A stretch of 64,000 bases of DNA, taken from JAABQT01 sp035459025. Lineage in GTDB: Bacteria > Pseudomonadota > Gammaproteobacteria > Burkholderiales > SG8-39. Below are positions 9,939 to 17,744 of the stretch, in pieces (within the stretch, counting starts at the first letter, position 1; the number at the start of each line of letters is the position of its first letter). Position numbers and translations under genes: made by a program. The notes under the pieces are model-generated. The model had not been told where the DNA came from. It ran no database searches and saw only the letters and a list, made by a program, of their open reading frames with translations. Location: NCBI GenBank assembly GCA_035459025.1, contig DATHYT010000045.1:1-64000 (forward strand), written 5' to 3'.

Positions 9939-11561
9939 CTAGCGCCCGAACTCGCGCAGCACGCGGCCCGGACCCTGTGCCGCGCAATAGTCGCGGCCGT
10001 CGTGCACCCGCGCGCCGTTCACCCAAACGCCGTGCACGCCCACCGCGTCGCGCACCATGCGCGTGCCGCCGGCGGGCAGGTCCTGCACGCGGCGCAGGTT
10101 GGATAAGCCGACGGTTCGCGGATCGAACAGCAGCAGGTCGGCCCAGGCCCCGGCGCGGATCACGCCGCGCTCCGGGATGCGGTACTTGCGCGCCGGGTCG
10201 GACGTCAGGCGCCGAACCGCCTCCTCGAGCGTAAAGGTGCCGTTGCCGCGCACCCAGTGCGCGAGCAAATGCAGGCCGAAGCCCGCGTCGCAGAAATAGA
10301 TCAGGTGCGCGCCCGCGTCCGAGAGCGCGATCACGCCGGCCTCGTGCTTGAGCAGCGGCGCCACGCCCGCGTCGTCGTTCTGGAACAGCTTCGCGATCAT
10401 CTGCTGCTCGAGCGGGCGCTCGCAGAACCACTCGAGCGGGTCCTGCGCGCCGGCGAGCTGCGGCAGCGGCACGCCGTCGATCTCCACCGTGCTCCAGTCG
10501 CCCGAGAACAGCACGCCCGGCTTTGGATTTCGCAGGCTGTCGCGGAAGTCGCGGCGGAACGCCGGGTCCTTGTAGATCGCCGCGAGCTCCGCCGGCGGCG
10601 CCGCCTTCACGCGGTCGAACGCGGCGAGCGCCATGAACGGATAGGGCTCCTTCAGCGTGAAATCGAAAGACAGCGGCTGGCAGTTGGCGTGGATGTAGAC
10701 CTCGCGTCCGCGCTTCAGCGCCGCGGCGCAGCGCTCGTAGTAGGTCATGGCGCGGCCCGGGTTCTGGCTCGAATGCATGGTGAGCACGGTCACCATGAAC
10801 ATCGGCCGCCCGGTGTCCGCGGCCATCTGCTCCAGGTACTCGGGCGTCGCCCTGGAGCCGGCGGCGACGACGAAGATGCCCCTGCCCGCCGCCTTCAGCG
10901 GCGCCACCAGCGCGCGCAATTCGGCGTCCTCGCAAATCGTCGAGGGCATCGGGCGCCCGCCCCAGCCGCTGTGGTTGGGCGAGAACGACGACGCGAAGCC
11001 CGCGGCGCCCGCGGCCAGCGCCTCGCGCACCATGTCCTGCATCTTCCTCAGCTCGTCCGGCGTCGGCTGCCGGCGGCTGGAGGCCTCCTCGCCCATCACC
11101 GCGCTGCGGATGGTGGAGTGCCCCGCGAGCACGCCGACGTTGGCGTAGGGATGAATGCGTTCCAGCGCGTCGAGGTACTGCGGGAAGGTCTCGAAATCCC
11201 AGCGCGTGCCTTCGAGCAGCGCGTGCACGTCCATGCCCTCGACCACCGAAAGGTTCTTCAGGATCGTCTCGCGCGAGCCTCGCGGGCAGGGCGCGATGCC
11301 GAAGCCGCAGTTGCCCATGATGGCGGTGGTCACGCCCAGGGCGGGCGAGGGCGAGAGCTTCGGATCCCAGGTGACCTGCGCGTCGTAGTGCGTATGCACG
11401 TCGACGATGCCGGGCATGAGTGCGAGCCCGCCGGCGTCGAGGGTCTCTCGCGCGGCGCCCGGCGCGGCGATGCGGCCATCCTTTACGGCCACGTCGGCGA
11501 CGCGGCCCGGCGCGCCGGTGCCGTCGTAGACGGTAGCGCCGCGGATCAGCAGGTCGTTCAT
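9939..11561 (-). CDS. N-acyl-D-amino-acid deacylase family amidohydrolase
   Basis: A 540-residue metal-dependent amidohydrolase of the D-aminoacylase group. It has the N-terminal beta-sandwich (LLIRGATVYDGTG), metal-binding DVHTHYDAQVTWD with H56 and H58, the group-specific GNCGFGIAPC with Cys85, VYIHANCQP, and ALSDAGAHL with the catalytic Asp. The C-terminal ARKYRIPERGVIRAGAWADL is also typical. Such enzymes hydrolyse N-acyl-D-amino acids, but many homologues act on other amides, so the substrate is open. ATG 11561 lies 6 bases after TAGACT, whose first three bases are the stop codon of mgtE. Convergent with the activator-like gene (2-bp gap). Confidence 0.85.
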   Translation of the reverse strand: MNDLLIRGATVYDGTGAPGRVADVAVKDGRIAAPGAARETLDAGGLALMPGIVDVHTHYDAQVTWDPKLSPSPALGVTTAIMGNCGFGIAPCPRGSRETILKNLSVVEGMDVHALLEGTRWDFETFPQYLDALERIHPYANVGVLAGHSTIRSAVMGEEASSRRQPTPDELRKMQDMVREALAAGAAGFASSFSPNHSGWGGRPMPSTICEDAELRALVAPLKAAGRGIFVVAAGSRATPEYLEQMAADTGRPMFMVTVLTMHSSQNPGRAMTYYERCAAALKRGREVYIHANCQPLSFDFTLKEPYPFMALAAFDRVKAAPPAELAAIYKDPAFRRDFRDSLRNPKPGVLFSGDWSTVEIDGVPLPQLAGAQDPLEWFCERPLEQQMIAKLFQNDDAGVAPLLKHEAGVIALSDAGAHLIYFCDAGFGLHLLAHWVRGNGTFTLEEAVRRLTSDPARKYRIPERGVIRAGAWADLLLFDPRTVGLSNLRRVQDLPAGGTRMVRDAVGVHGVWVNGARVHDGRDYCAAQGPGRVLREFGR

Positions 11562-11567
11562 CCCGTC

Positions 11568-11573
11568 AGTCTA
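11568..11573 (-). promoter_or_regulatory. -10 element overlapping the mgtE stop
   Basis: TAGACT is followed by gacggg and ATG 11561. Its first three bases are the TAG stop of mgtE, so the amidohydrolase would be transcribed as a leaderless message from the end of the upstream gene. Confidence 0.5.
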
Positions 11574-12893
11574 GCCCGGCATCGCCCCCAGCATCCCCGC
11601 GAACAGCGTCGCGATCCCGAGGAACGAGAAGAACCCCACCACGTCGGTCACCGTCGTGAGGATGATCGACGAGGCCGTCGCCGGATCCTGCCCGAAGCGC
11701 CGCAGCAGGATCGGCACCAGCGCGCCGGCGAGCCCCGCCGCGACCATCGAGATCACCATCGAGATCGAAATCACGTACACCAGGCCGATCGAGCCGCTCC
11801 AGAAGTACACGCCGATCGCGGTGGTCGCCGCCACCGCCAGACCGTTCACCAGCCCCGTGGCCGCCTCCTTCCACACCACCGCCGGCCAGTGCCGCAGGCT
11901 GATCTCGCGCAGCACCAGCCCGCGCATGGTCACCGCCAGCGCCTGCGCGCCGGCGTTGCCCGACTGCCCCGCCACCACCGGCAGGAGCACCGCAAGCGCG
12001 GTGAACTTGGCGATGGTGCTCTCGAACAGGCCCACCACCGCCGCGGCGAGGAACGCGGTGAGCAGGTTGATCTGCAGCCACGGCAGGCGTTTCTTCACGG
12101 CGAACGACGGGCGCGACAGCGCGCGCTCGTCGGGGCTCGCGCCGACCATGGTCTGGATGTCGAGGCTGGTCTCCTCCTCCACCGCCGCCATCAGCTCGGC
12201 CTGGCGGATGACGCCGATGAAGCGTCCGGCGTGGTTCACCACCGGCAGCACGGTGATCGGCTCGCGCTGCAGGATGTCCACGACCTCTTCGCGCGGATCG
12301 AGATCGCGCACCGCAGCCACGACGCCGCGCGTGATGTCGCCGAGCGGCCGCGCGCGCTCGGCAAGCGCCAGGTCCTGCATCTCCACGCGCCCGGCAAGCC
12401 GCCCATCGTCGTCCACCACGTACAGCTCGCGCAGCCCGCGCCGGCGGATGGCGCGCAGCCGCTCGATGGCGTCGCCCACCGTCATGCCGGCACGCAAGGG
12501 GCTGACGCGTGCGTCCATCAGCCGCCCCGCGGAGTCCTGGGGATAGGCCACAAGCTCGCGCAGCTCGCGCGCCACTTCCTTGTCGAGCGGCCCGAGCAGC
12601 TTCTCGCGCTCCTCGGGCTCGAGCTGCGACAGCACGGCGACGCTCGAGGCGGGCTCGGCTTCCGCGAGGACGTACCGCGACAGCTCCGCGGGCAGCAGCT
12701 CGAGCACCTCGCGCGCGACGTCGGGCGCGAGCGCTTCCCAGGCGCGCACGACCGCGCGCGGCGCATGCGCCGCGAGAACCTGCGCCGCGTCCTCGGACGG
12801 CATCGCCTCCAGCTCGCGCGCCGCCTCGCCCGGAAAATCGAGCAGGAAACGCTGATTGAGCGCGGCGACCGCGGGCAGCGCTTCAGCGGCCAT
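11571..12893 (-). CDS. mgtE: Magnesium transporter MgtE
   Basis: A 440-residue inner-membrane Mg2+ channel. The cytoplasmic MgtE-N domain spans about 20-125 and carries repeated alpha-helical pairs ending in DSAGRLMDARV. Two CBS domains follow (about 130-250, with LYVVDDDGRLAGRV and ITVLPVVNHAGRFIGVI). Then come a plug helix and five transmembrane segments beginning WLQINLLTAFLAAAVVGLFE. The pore motif region PVVAGQSGNAGAQALAVTMR is intact. MgtE proteins gate closed when the cytosolic domains bind Mg2+. The first 11 bp overlap the end of the upstream soluble MgtE-like gene, so the pair is probably translated together. Confidence 0.92.
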   Translation of the reverse strand: MAAEALPAVAALNQRFLLDFPGEAARELEAMPSEDAAQVLAAHAPRAVVRAWEALAPDVAREVLELLPAELSRYVLAEAEPASSVAVLSQLEPEEREKLLGPLDKEVARELRELVAYPQDSAGRLMDARVSPLRAGMTVGDAIERLRAIRRRGLRELYVVDDDGRLAGRVEMQDLALAERARPLGDITRGVVAAVRDLDPREEVVDILQREPITVLPVVNHAGRFIGVIRQAELMAAVEEETSLDIQTMVGASPDERALSRPSFAVKKRLPWLQINLLTAFLAAAVVGLFESTIAKFTALAVLLPVVAGQSGNAGAQALAVTMRGLVLREISLRHWPAVVWKEAATGLVNGLAVAATTAIGVYFWSGSIGLVYVISISMVISMVAAGLAGALVPILLRRFGQDPATASSIILTTVTDVVGFFSFLGIATLFAGMLGAMPG

Positions 12894-13734
12894 CGACCCT
12901 CCGGCCCACCGTCTCGACCTTCGGCAGCAGCGTCACCATGGCTTCGGCGCCACCGGACAGCGCATCCCAGTACCCGAGCGCCATCATGCCGGCGAGCGTT
13001 TCGCCCGGCGCGGCGCGTGGCGCGGGCGCCGTGCGCCCCAGCGCGCGCGTCAGCGCGTCGTGCGTCAGCACGCCCACCAGACGCTCGCCGGCTTCGAGCA
13101 CCGGCAGCAGCGACGCGCGCTCCCAGCCCGGATGGCGCAGCGCCCCGGCAAGCGGCGTCTGCGCCGAGATCACGGCCTCGGGCCGCTGCATGATCGACGC
13201 GAGCGTCGCGCCCTCGGGCGCGCGCAGCAGCAGCGGCAGCGGCACCCAGCCTTCCAGCCGGCCGCCCGCGCCCGTCACGAACACGCGCTGCACGGTGGCT
13301 TCAATGTGGCGCACGCGATCGAGCGCCTCGACGGCGCGTGTCGCCCCCGGCAGCGCCAGCACGTCGGGATCGGTCCAGGCGCCGACGGTATCCTCGATGT
13401 AGCCGAGCAGCAGCTGCGAGGCGAGTGCCGCCGCGGTGGGCAGCCCGGCGATGAGCCGCGCGCGGCGCGGCTCGGCGACATGGCGCAGCACCGCCACCAC
13501 GGGTTGCGTGCCGAGCTCGCCGAGGAGCGCAAGCACCTGCTCGTCGTCGAGCCCGGCGAGGCTGCGCGCCGCCGCGTTCGGCAGCATCGCCGAGAGCACC
13601 GGCGCAGCCAGCCGCGCCGGCACGCGGTCGAGCAGCCCGGCGGCGGCCGCCGGGGCCAGCGATTCCAGCACGCGCGCGGCTTCCGCCGGGTGCGCGCGCA
13701 TGAAGGCAAAGCTTAGGGTTTCGGCATCAGCCAT
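12883..13734 (-). CDS. Soluble MgtE-N/CBS-like protein upstream of MgtE
   Basis: A 283-residue cytoplasmic protein with no transmembrane segment. Its first 120 residues (HPAEAARVLESLAPAAAAGL, then LLGELGTQPVVAVLRH) look like the helical MgtE-N domain. The rest contains two weak CBS-like units (VFVTGAGGRLEGWVPL and SLLPVLEAGERLVGVLTHDAL). It overlaps mgtE by 11 bp downstream and the channel gene by 8 bp upstream, so channel, soluble sensor and MgtE form one operon. I infer an accessory Mg2+-sensing or regulatory subunit for the adjacent MgtE, or a degenerate duplicate of its cytosolic part. The ADAETLSFAFMRA start lacks a clear Shine-Dalgarno. Confidence 0.7.
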   Translation of the reverse strand: MADAETLSFAFMRAHPAEAARVLESLAPAAAAGLLDRVPARLAAPVLSAMLPNAAARSLAGLDDEQVLALLGELGTQPVVAVLRHVAEPRRARLIAGLPTAAALASQLLLGYIEDTVGAWTDPDVLALPGATRAVEALDRVRHIEATVQRVFVTGAGGRLEGWVPLPLLLRAPEGATLASIMQRPEAVISAQTPLAGALRHPGWERASLLPVLEAGERLVGVLTHDALTRALGRTAPAPRAAPGETLAGMMALGYWDALSGGAEAMVTLLPKVETVGRRVDGR

Positions 13735-14542
13735 TGCCGTCGCCCGTGAGCAGCACGATGGGCTCGTCGTGATAGACGCGCCCGGGCAGCGCGACCCGGC
13801 CTTCTTTGGCTTCCAGCACCAGCGACGTGGCGCTCACCTCGACAATACGGCCCTCGAATCCGGCGACGCGCACGCGCTGCCCGATCTGGAACGCCTGGCG
13901 CAGGTAATGCGCGCCGATCAAATTCGCGACGTAGCCGCGCGCGCCCAGGCTCACCGCGATGGTGACGCCGCCGAGCACCGAGGCTATGACCACCGCGGCG
14001 AGGATCGCGAGCCAGGTAACCCGGATGCCGATCTGGTCGGCGCCCACCAGGATCGCGGCGACCAGCGTCGCGCCCTGCGCCAGGCGCGCAAGCGCCGTGC
14101 GCTGCGCGGGCTGCAGCCGCACCGCGGTGGCGTGCACCAGGTCGGCGACGAAGCTCGCCAGGACGTAGCCGGCGACCACGATCAGCACGCCCGCGGCGAG
14201 CGTCGGCAGGTAATCGAGCAGCCGCGCCAGCCAGTCGGTGAAGGTCTGCAGGCCGAGCACGTGCGTCGCCGCGGTGACGAAAAAGAGCAGCACCACCCAG
14301 TAGACGACGGTGCCGAGCACGTTCGCCGAGCGGCCCACGCGCAGGCGCGACGGTCCCGCCAGGCGCTCGATCAGCGATTCCGCCAGCTGCATGCCGCGCA
14401 CCGTGAGCACGCGCAGCAGACGCGCGAGCAGCCAGCCCGCGGCGAGCAGCAGCAATGCGCCGATCAGGCTCGGCAGGTGCGCGGCGAGGCGCTCGAGCAG
14501 CGCGCCGGCGGCGCCGGCGAAGGAATCGCCGAAGTTGTTCAT
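13727..14542 (-). CDS. Small-conductance mechanosensitive-channel family protein (MscS-like)
   Basis: A 271-residue membrane protein. Helices lie at about 20-45, 68-95, 108-140 and 160-185, followed by a glycine/alanine-rich pore-like helix (VVIASVLGGVTIAVSLGARGYVANLIGAHYLR). A small beta-domain comes next (FQIGQRVRVAGFEGRIVEVSATSLVLEAKEGRVALPGRVYHDEPIVL) that matches the MscS beta domain after TM3. It probably releases solutes under hypo-osmotic stress. ATG 14542 (MNNFGDSF) is preferred over a distal in-frame ATG at 14626, because TACCAT ends 6 bases before it and the extra 28 residues look non-coding. It is first in an operon with the two MgtE-related genes. Confidence 0.8.
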   Translation of the reverse strand: MNNFGDSFAGAAGALLERLAAHLPSLIGALLLLAAGWLLARLLRVLTVRGMQLAESLIERLAGPSRLRVGRSANVLGTVVYWVVLLFFVTAATHVLGLQTFTDWLARLLDYLPTLAAGVLIVVAGYVLASFVADLVHATAVRLQPAQRTALARLAQGATLVAAILVGADQIGIRVTWLAILAAVVIASVLGGVTIAVSLGARGYVANLIGAHYLRQAFQIGQRVRVAGFEGRIVEVSATSLVLEAKEGRVALPGRVYHDEPIVLLTGDGNG

Positions 14543-14548
14543 GCGTGT

Positions 14549-14554
14549 ATGGTA
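14549..14554 (-). promoter_or_regulatory. -10-like element of the MscS-family gene
   Basis: TACCAT is followed by acacgc and ATG 14542, the same 6-base spacing seen at many other starts in this window. Confidence 0.4.
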
Positions 14555-14680
14555 TCGCGATGAACTTGCAGTAGACCATCGCGCCCTTGCGCCGACGGAG
14601 CCGGCATGGACCGGCGCCCGGGGCACCGCGGCCCGTCGCGTTCAACCCCGACGGCGAGATCGCGCGCGCGCTGCCGTGAG

Positions 14681-15037
14681 TCAGCGCGGCACTGTCGCCC
14701 GCATCGTCTTGCCGTCATAACCCTTCGGCTTGTGCCGCGCGCGCACGGTCACGTGCGTGACGCCTGCCGGGATCCGCACGCCGTAGAGATCCCGCGTAAA
14801 CGGCTGCTCGGTCTCGTGCGGGTGATACAGGACGCGCCGGCCGAGCACTGCGCCGTCGGGCCCGATCACCTCGAACGCATCGGCGTAATGGTGCCAGCCC
14901 TTGTCCACGCTCTTCACCGTGACGTCGAAGTCGTAGGTACCGGCGCTGTTGCGCCGAACTTTCACGTCCACGACGTCGGCTTCGCCGGCGAAGGCGCCCT
15001 GGGCAAGCAGCAGCACTGCGATCAGAACGGCTCTCAT
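14681..15037 (-). CDS. Small exported protein of unknown function
   Basis: A 118-residue protein with a clear signal peptide (MRAVLIAVLLLAQGAFA, cleavage after Ala17). The mature part is a predicted all-beta domain with VDVKVRRNSAGTYDFDVTVKS, WHHYADAFEVIGPDG and HVTVRARHKPKGYDG. It has no cysteines or obvious catalytic residues. I do not recognise a named family, although similar small periplasmic proteins are widespread in proteobacteria. Its ATG overlaps the TGA stop of the reductive-dehalogenase-like gene by one base (TGATG), so it is translationally coupled and may be a periplasmic partner of that unit. Confidence 0.75.
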   Translation of the reverse strand: MRAVLIAVLLLAQGAFAGEADVVDVKVRRNSAGTYDFDVTVKSVDKGWHHYADAFEVIGPDGAVLGRRVLYHPHETEQPFTRDLYGVRIPAGVTHVTVRARHKPKGYDGKTMRATVPR

Positions 15038-17079
15038 CAGGGCATCCTCTTCGCAGCCGCGTACGCCGCCAGGCCCGCCTGGCGATCGATCGGCACGACA
15101 TCTCTGACCGTGGTGCCGCCTTTGGGTTGCAGCTCGGGCGGGAAAAAGGCGAGCTTCTGCGCCTTGGCCAGCTTCTCGCCGCGCCCGAGGTCGAGGTCGC
15201 GCTCGTTTGCCGACGCCGGCTTCAGCGCCACGCCGTCCACGATCTCAAGGTCGAACCACCAGCGCTTCAACGGGTTCCTCGCGCCGCCGCCGGTCGCGTC
15301 GTCGTAGTCGATGAGCGCGCGGCGCGCAGCCGGCACGTCGATGGACAGCCAAAGCAGCTTCTCCGACTCCACCAGGTCCTCGCGGTTGTAGGGGCAGGTC
15401 TTCATGCAGCGTCCGCAGGCCGAGCCCCTGGCGTTGGTCAGGCGGTAGCGCCCGCACTTCTCCACGTCGGGCTTCCAGATCTCGTAGCCGTTGAACATCA
15501 CCTTCGCGCCGAAGGGTATGGCGTTGCAGGGACATTCGCGCGCGCACTTCTGGCACATGCGGCACACCGCCTGCAGGCCGAAGTCGACCGGCCGGTCCAC
15601 TTCGAGCGGCAGGTCGGTGGTGAAGACGACCGACTTGGAGCGCGGGCCGATGAACGGATTGAGCACCAGCTCGCCGATCCGCGACATCTCGCCCAGGCCC
15701 GCCATCAGCATCGCCGGCAGGTGCAGCAGCTCCGAGTGCGCGTTCGAGTGCACGCGCGACGAATGGCCGAGACGGCGCAGGTGCGCGGCCATCACGCCGG
15801 CGAGGTGCGCGCCGCGCATGTACGCGCGCATCGACTGCGCGCCCGAGACCCAGTCGTCGCCGGAGCTGCCCTCCATGGTCTCGAAGCCCTGGTCGATCAG
15901 CATCACCACCGCGTACGGGTGGTAGGCGTCGATCGGCTCGCCCGCCTCGTCGCCGTGCGAGTAGTACATCCAGGGCTCGGCGCGGCAGATGCCCACCAGG
16001 TCCGCGCCCAGGTAGTAGCCGAGCGCCTTGACCGCCTCGGCGTTGCGCCTTGCGTCCTTGAGCGAGGAACCGGCAAGCGGCTCGCGCCCGCCCTGCAGCG
16101 GCACCATGTTGCGGATCAGCGGCGTCATCGCGAACGCGAGCGGGTGCTTGACGGCGAAGCGGCGGCGCTCGTGCGCCGGCCTTTCGCCGAGGTCGCCGGC
16201 AAGCGCGCGCGAGAACAGGTCGGCGCGCTTTGGCACGCGCTTGATCTCCTCGCGCAGAACCCGCGTCGTGGGCTCGTCCACGCGCGGGATGCGCTCCATC
16301 TCGTAGCGGCCAAGATGCAAGGGGCGCCGGTCTTGCTCCGCCTCGGTCCACCCCGGCCGGGTCCCCGGCTTGCCCATGTACGCGTCGAGGCTCGGCCAGT
16401 CGAGCGACGCGATCGGAGTGTCGGCCGCGAATTCGTAGTCGGTGGTGACCACGCCCAGGCGGAAACCGCGCTTCAGGAACGGCGCGGCGAGCACGCCGCC
16501 CGCGGCCCGCACGAGCCCCGCGCGCTGCGCGAGCCGCTCGATCGACACCTGGGTGTGTTCCGCGAAATGCCCGCGCGCGTGCCAGCCCAGCGCCCGCACA
16601 TAGCCCGACATGACCACCGCGACCTCGGCGCAGCGCAGGTCGGTCTTCGCGCTGTTGGTGCCGCGGATCCACGCGTCGCCCGCCTCGCCCGGCTGCGTTT
16701 CGCGGCCGAATTCGACGAGGAAAACGAACGCGTGGCTGTGCGCCGGGCGCTCCTGCGTGAGCCAGTCGCCCGCCTCGAGGCGGCAGCCCCCGGCAAGGGT
16801 GACGTCAAGGAAGTAGGCCGACGCCTTCAGGTTCTGCGCGCGCTGCTCCAGGTCCTCGGGCACCGGCGCGCGGCTGCGCGCGACCTCGCCGTCGAGGAAC
16901 TTCGCGAACAGCTCGCGGTACTCGGGCAGCGCCGCGGCGATCGAATCGGGCGCCGCCGCCGACGCATCCGCCGGCGGGCGCGCCTGCAGGGCCGGCGCGC
17001 CCGCATCGCGCGGCAGCAGCTCAACGGGCAGTGGACCGAGGTCGAAGGGGCGGTCGCGGTTCGAGAACAGGCGCGCCAT
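15037..17079 (-). CDS. Reductive-dehalogenase-like corrinoid/iron-sulfur protein
   Basis: A 680-residue protein whose C-terminal half looks like reductive dehalogenases. It contains LMAGLGEMSRIGELVLNP, FTTDLPLEVDRPVDFG and two [4Fe-4S] motifs: CRMCQKCARECP (C506, C509, C512, C516) and a second set with C542, C555, C558 and CP at 562. There is no Tat signal and no rdhB membrane-anchor gene beside it. It is therefore more like the soluble catabolic type (NpRdhA-like) than the respiratory type, but it also lacks the fused flavin/ferredoxin reductase of that type. The N-terminal 250 residues (LTQERPAHSHAFVFLVEFGR) are a repeat-like half seen in this subgroup. Start ATG 17079 follows GAGAAT by 6 bases; longer frames upstream are the shadow of the ferritin gene. 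Substrate unknown. Confidence 0.78.
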   Translation of the reverse strand: MARLFSNRDRPFDLGPLPVELLPRDAGAPALQARPPADASAAAPDSIAAALPEYRELFAKFLDGEVARSRAPVPEDLEQRAQNLKASAYFLDVTLAGGCRLEAGDWLTQERPAHSHAFVFLVEFGRETQPGEAGDAWIRGTNSAKTDLRCAEVAVVMSGYVRALGWHARGHFAEHTQVSIERLAQRAGLVRAAGGVLAAPFLKRGFRLGVVTTDYEFAADTPIASLDWPSLDAYMGKPGTRPGWTEAEQDRRPLHLGRYEMERIPRVDEPTTRVLREEIKRVPKRADLFSRALAGDLGERPAHERRRFAVKHPLAFAMTPLIRNMVPLQGGREPLAGSSLKDARRNAEAVKALGYYLGADLVGICRAEPWMYYSHGDEAGEPIDAYHPYAVVMLIDQGFETMEGSSGDDWVSGAQSMRAYMRGAHLAGVMAAHLRRLGHSSRVHSNAHSELLHLPAMLMAGLGEMSRIGELVLNPFIGPRSKSVVFTTDLPLEVDRPVDFGLQAVCRMCQKCARECPCNAIPFGAKVMFNGYEIWKPDVEKCGRYRLTNARGSACGRCMKTCPYNREDLVESEKLLWLSIDVPAARRALIDYDDATGGGARNPLKRWWFDLEIVDGVALKPASANERDLDLGRGEKLAKAQKLAFFPPELQPKGGTTVRDVVPIDRQAGLAAYAAAKRMP

Positions 17080-17085
17080 CCCCCA

Positions 17086-17091
17086 ATTCTC
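17086..17091 (-). promoter_or_regulatory. -10-like element of the reductive-dehalogenase-like gene
   Basis: GAGAAT is followed by tggggg and ATG 17079. A private promoter is plausible because an intrinsic terminator lies immediately upstream at 17096-17124. Confidence 0.35.
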
Positions 17092-17095
17092 GTGC

Positions 17096-17124
17096 AAAAA
17101 CCCGGGCCGCGCCGCGCGCCCGGG
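17096..17124 (-). terminator. Intrinsic terminator between ferritin-like and reductive-dehalogenase-like genes
   Basis: On the minus strand CCCGGGC (17124-17118) pairs with GCCCGGG (17107-17101) around a 10-base GC loop. Five T residues follow directly (17100-17096). It sits 3 bases after the ferritin-like stop and would separate or attenuate transcription into the next gene. Confidence 0.7.
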
Positions 17125-17126
17125 CG

Positions 17127-17630
17127 CTAGTCGCCGAACACCGTGGTCCAGTCCACGCGCACGTCGGGCGTGCGCTCGATCGCCTGTTCGACCATGGCGA
17201 TGTGCCCCTCTTCCTCGAGCGCCATCTCCTGCGCGAGCGCGCGCAGCGCCGGATCCGCGGCGCTCGCGTGCACCTCGGCGAAGAACTGGTGCGCGCGGCG
17301 CTCGGCGTCGAGCGCGATGGCGAGCGCGTGGCGCGGCGTGAGCAGGCGGAACACCAGCTCGCGCGCCACCGTCTCCGGCGCGCTCGCGTCGAGCCAGGCG
17401 TACTCGGCGGGCGCGAACTTCGGCACCTCGACGCCAGCGGTACGCGCCTCCAACGTGTCGAGGTGCTCTGCCTCGTACACCGCCAGCGTGCGGAACAGCG
17501 CCGCGACCTCGTCGTTGCCCAGATCCGCCATGAACTGCGCCAGCTCGGCATAGCGCTCGGCGGCCTCGCGCTCGATGGCGATGGCGTGCGCGTAGAGCTC
17601 GGCGGGCGTGCGGATCGGGGGGCGGTTCAT
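17127..17630 (-). CDS. Ferritin-like di-iron protein (rubrerythrin/bacterioferritin-type fold)
   Basis: A 167-residue four-helix protein. The di-iron ligands are arranged as E20, E53-x-x-H56, E110 and E140-x-x-H143 (in EREAAERY, YEAEHLDTL, DAERRAHQFF and LEEEGHIAMVE). This is the ExxH pattern of the rubrerythrin erythrin domain. There is no rubredoxin Cys4 centre. Possible roles are iron handling or peroxide reduction. It is the first gene of a minus-strand unit with the reductive-dehalogenase-like gene, which would need oxygen protection or iron-sulfur supply; this functional link is inference. An FNR-type box lies 57 bp upstream of the ATG. Confidence 0.82.
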   Translation of the reverse strand: MNRPPIRTPAELYAHAIAIEREAAERYAELAQFMADLGNDEVAALFRTLAVYEAEHLDTLEARTAGVEVPKFAPAEYAWLDASAPETVARELVFRLLTPRHALAIALDAERRAHQFFAEVHASAADPALRALAQEMALEEEGHIAMVEQAIERTPDVRVDWTTVFGD

Positions 17631-17686
17631 GGCGCGTCGGCGGTTGGCCCGATGCCGCCACTGTGCGTCGCAACGCGGCGCCCGGC

Positions 17687-17700
17687 TTGACCCAGATCAA
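17687..17700. promoter_or_regulatory. FNR/ANR-type binding site
   Basis: TTGACCCAGATCAA differs from the FNR consensus TTGAT-N4-ATCAA at a single position; on the minus strand the TTGAT half is perfect. It lies between the divergent ferritin-like and GGDEF-EAL genes, centred 63.5 bases from the ferritin-like ATG and 22.5 bases before the first base of the GGDEF-EAL -10. Activation of the minus-strand operon at -41.5 would place the transcript start near 17652. Confidence 0.5.
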
Positions 17701-17715
17701 ACACCCCGCGCTCCG

Positions 17716-17721
17716 TATAAT
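17716..17721 (+). promoter_or_regulatory. -10 element of the GGDEF-EAL gene
   Basis: A perfect TATAAT. No good -35 stands at 16-18 bases; the FNR-type box overlaps that area and could replace or block it. The leader of about 17 bases contains a GGGGGAGG Shine-Dalgarno 7-8 bases before ATG 17745. Confidence 0.55.
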
Positions 17722-17744
17722 CCCCGCATACGGGGGAGGCATCG

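Noticed and set aside
14577..14680. Possible gene remnant ending in RPVAFNPDGEIARALP and a TGA on the plus strand
   Set aside because: Only about 30 codons follow an in-frame TAG, with no start signal and no recognisable family; it could be chance. The 138-bp gap 14543-14680 otherwise holds nothing I can support.
17681..17721. TTGACC as a -35 for the GGDEF-EAL TATAAT
   Set aside because: The spacer is 23 bp, too long for sigma-70; the bases fit better as half of an FNR-type box.
15037..17742. A 901-residue version of the reductive-dehalogenase-like protein
   Set aside because: The N-terminal 221 residues are the out-of-frame shadow of the ferritin-like gene and the terminator; ATG 17079 is the sensible start.
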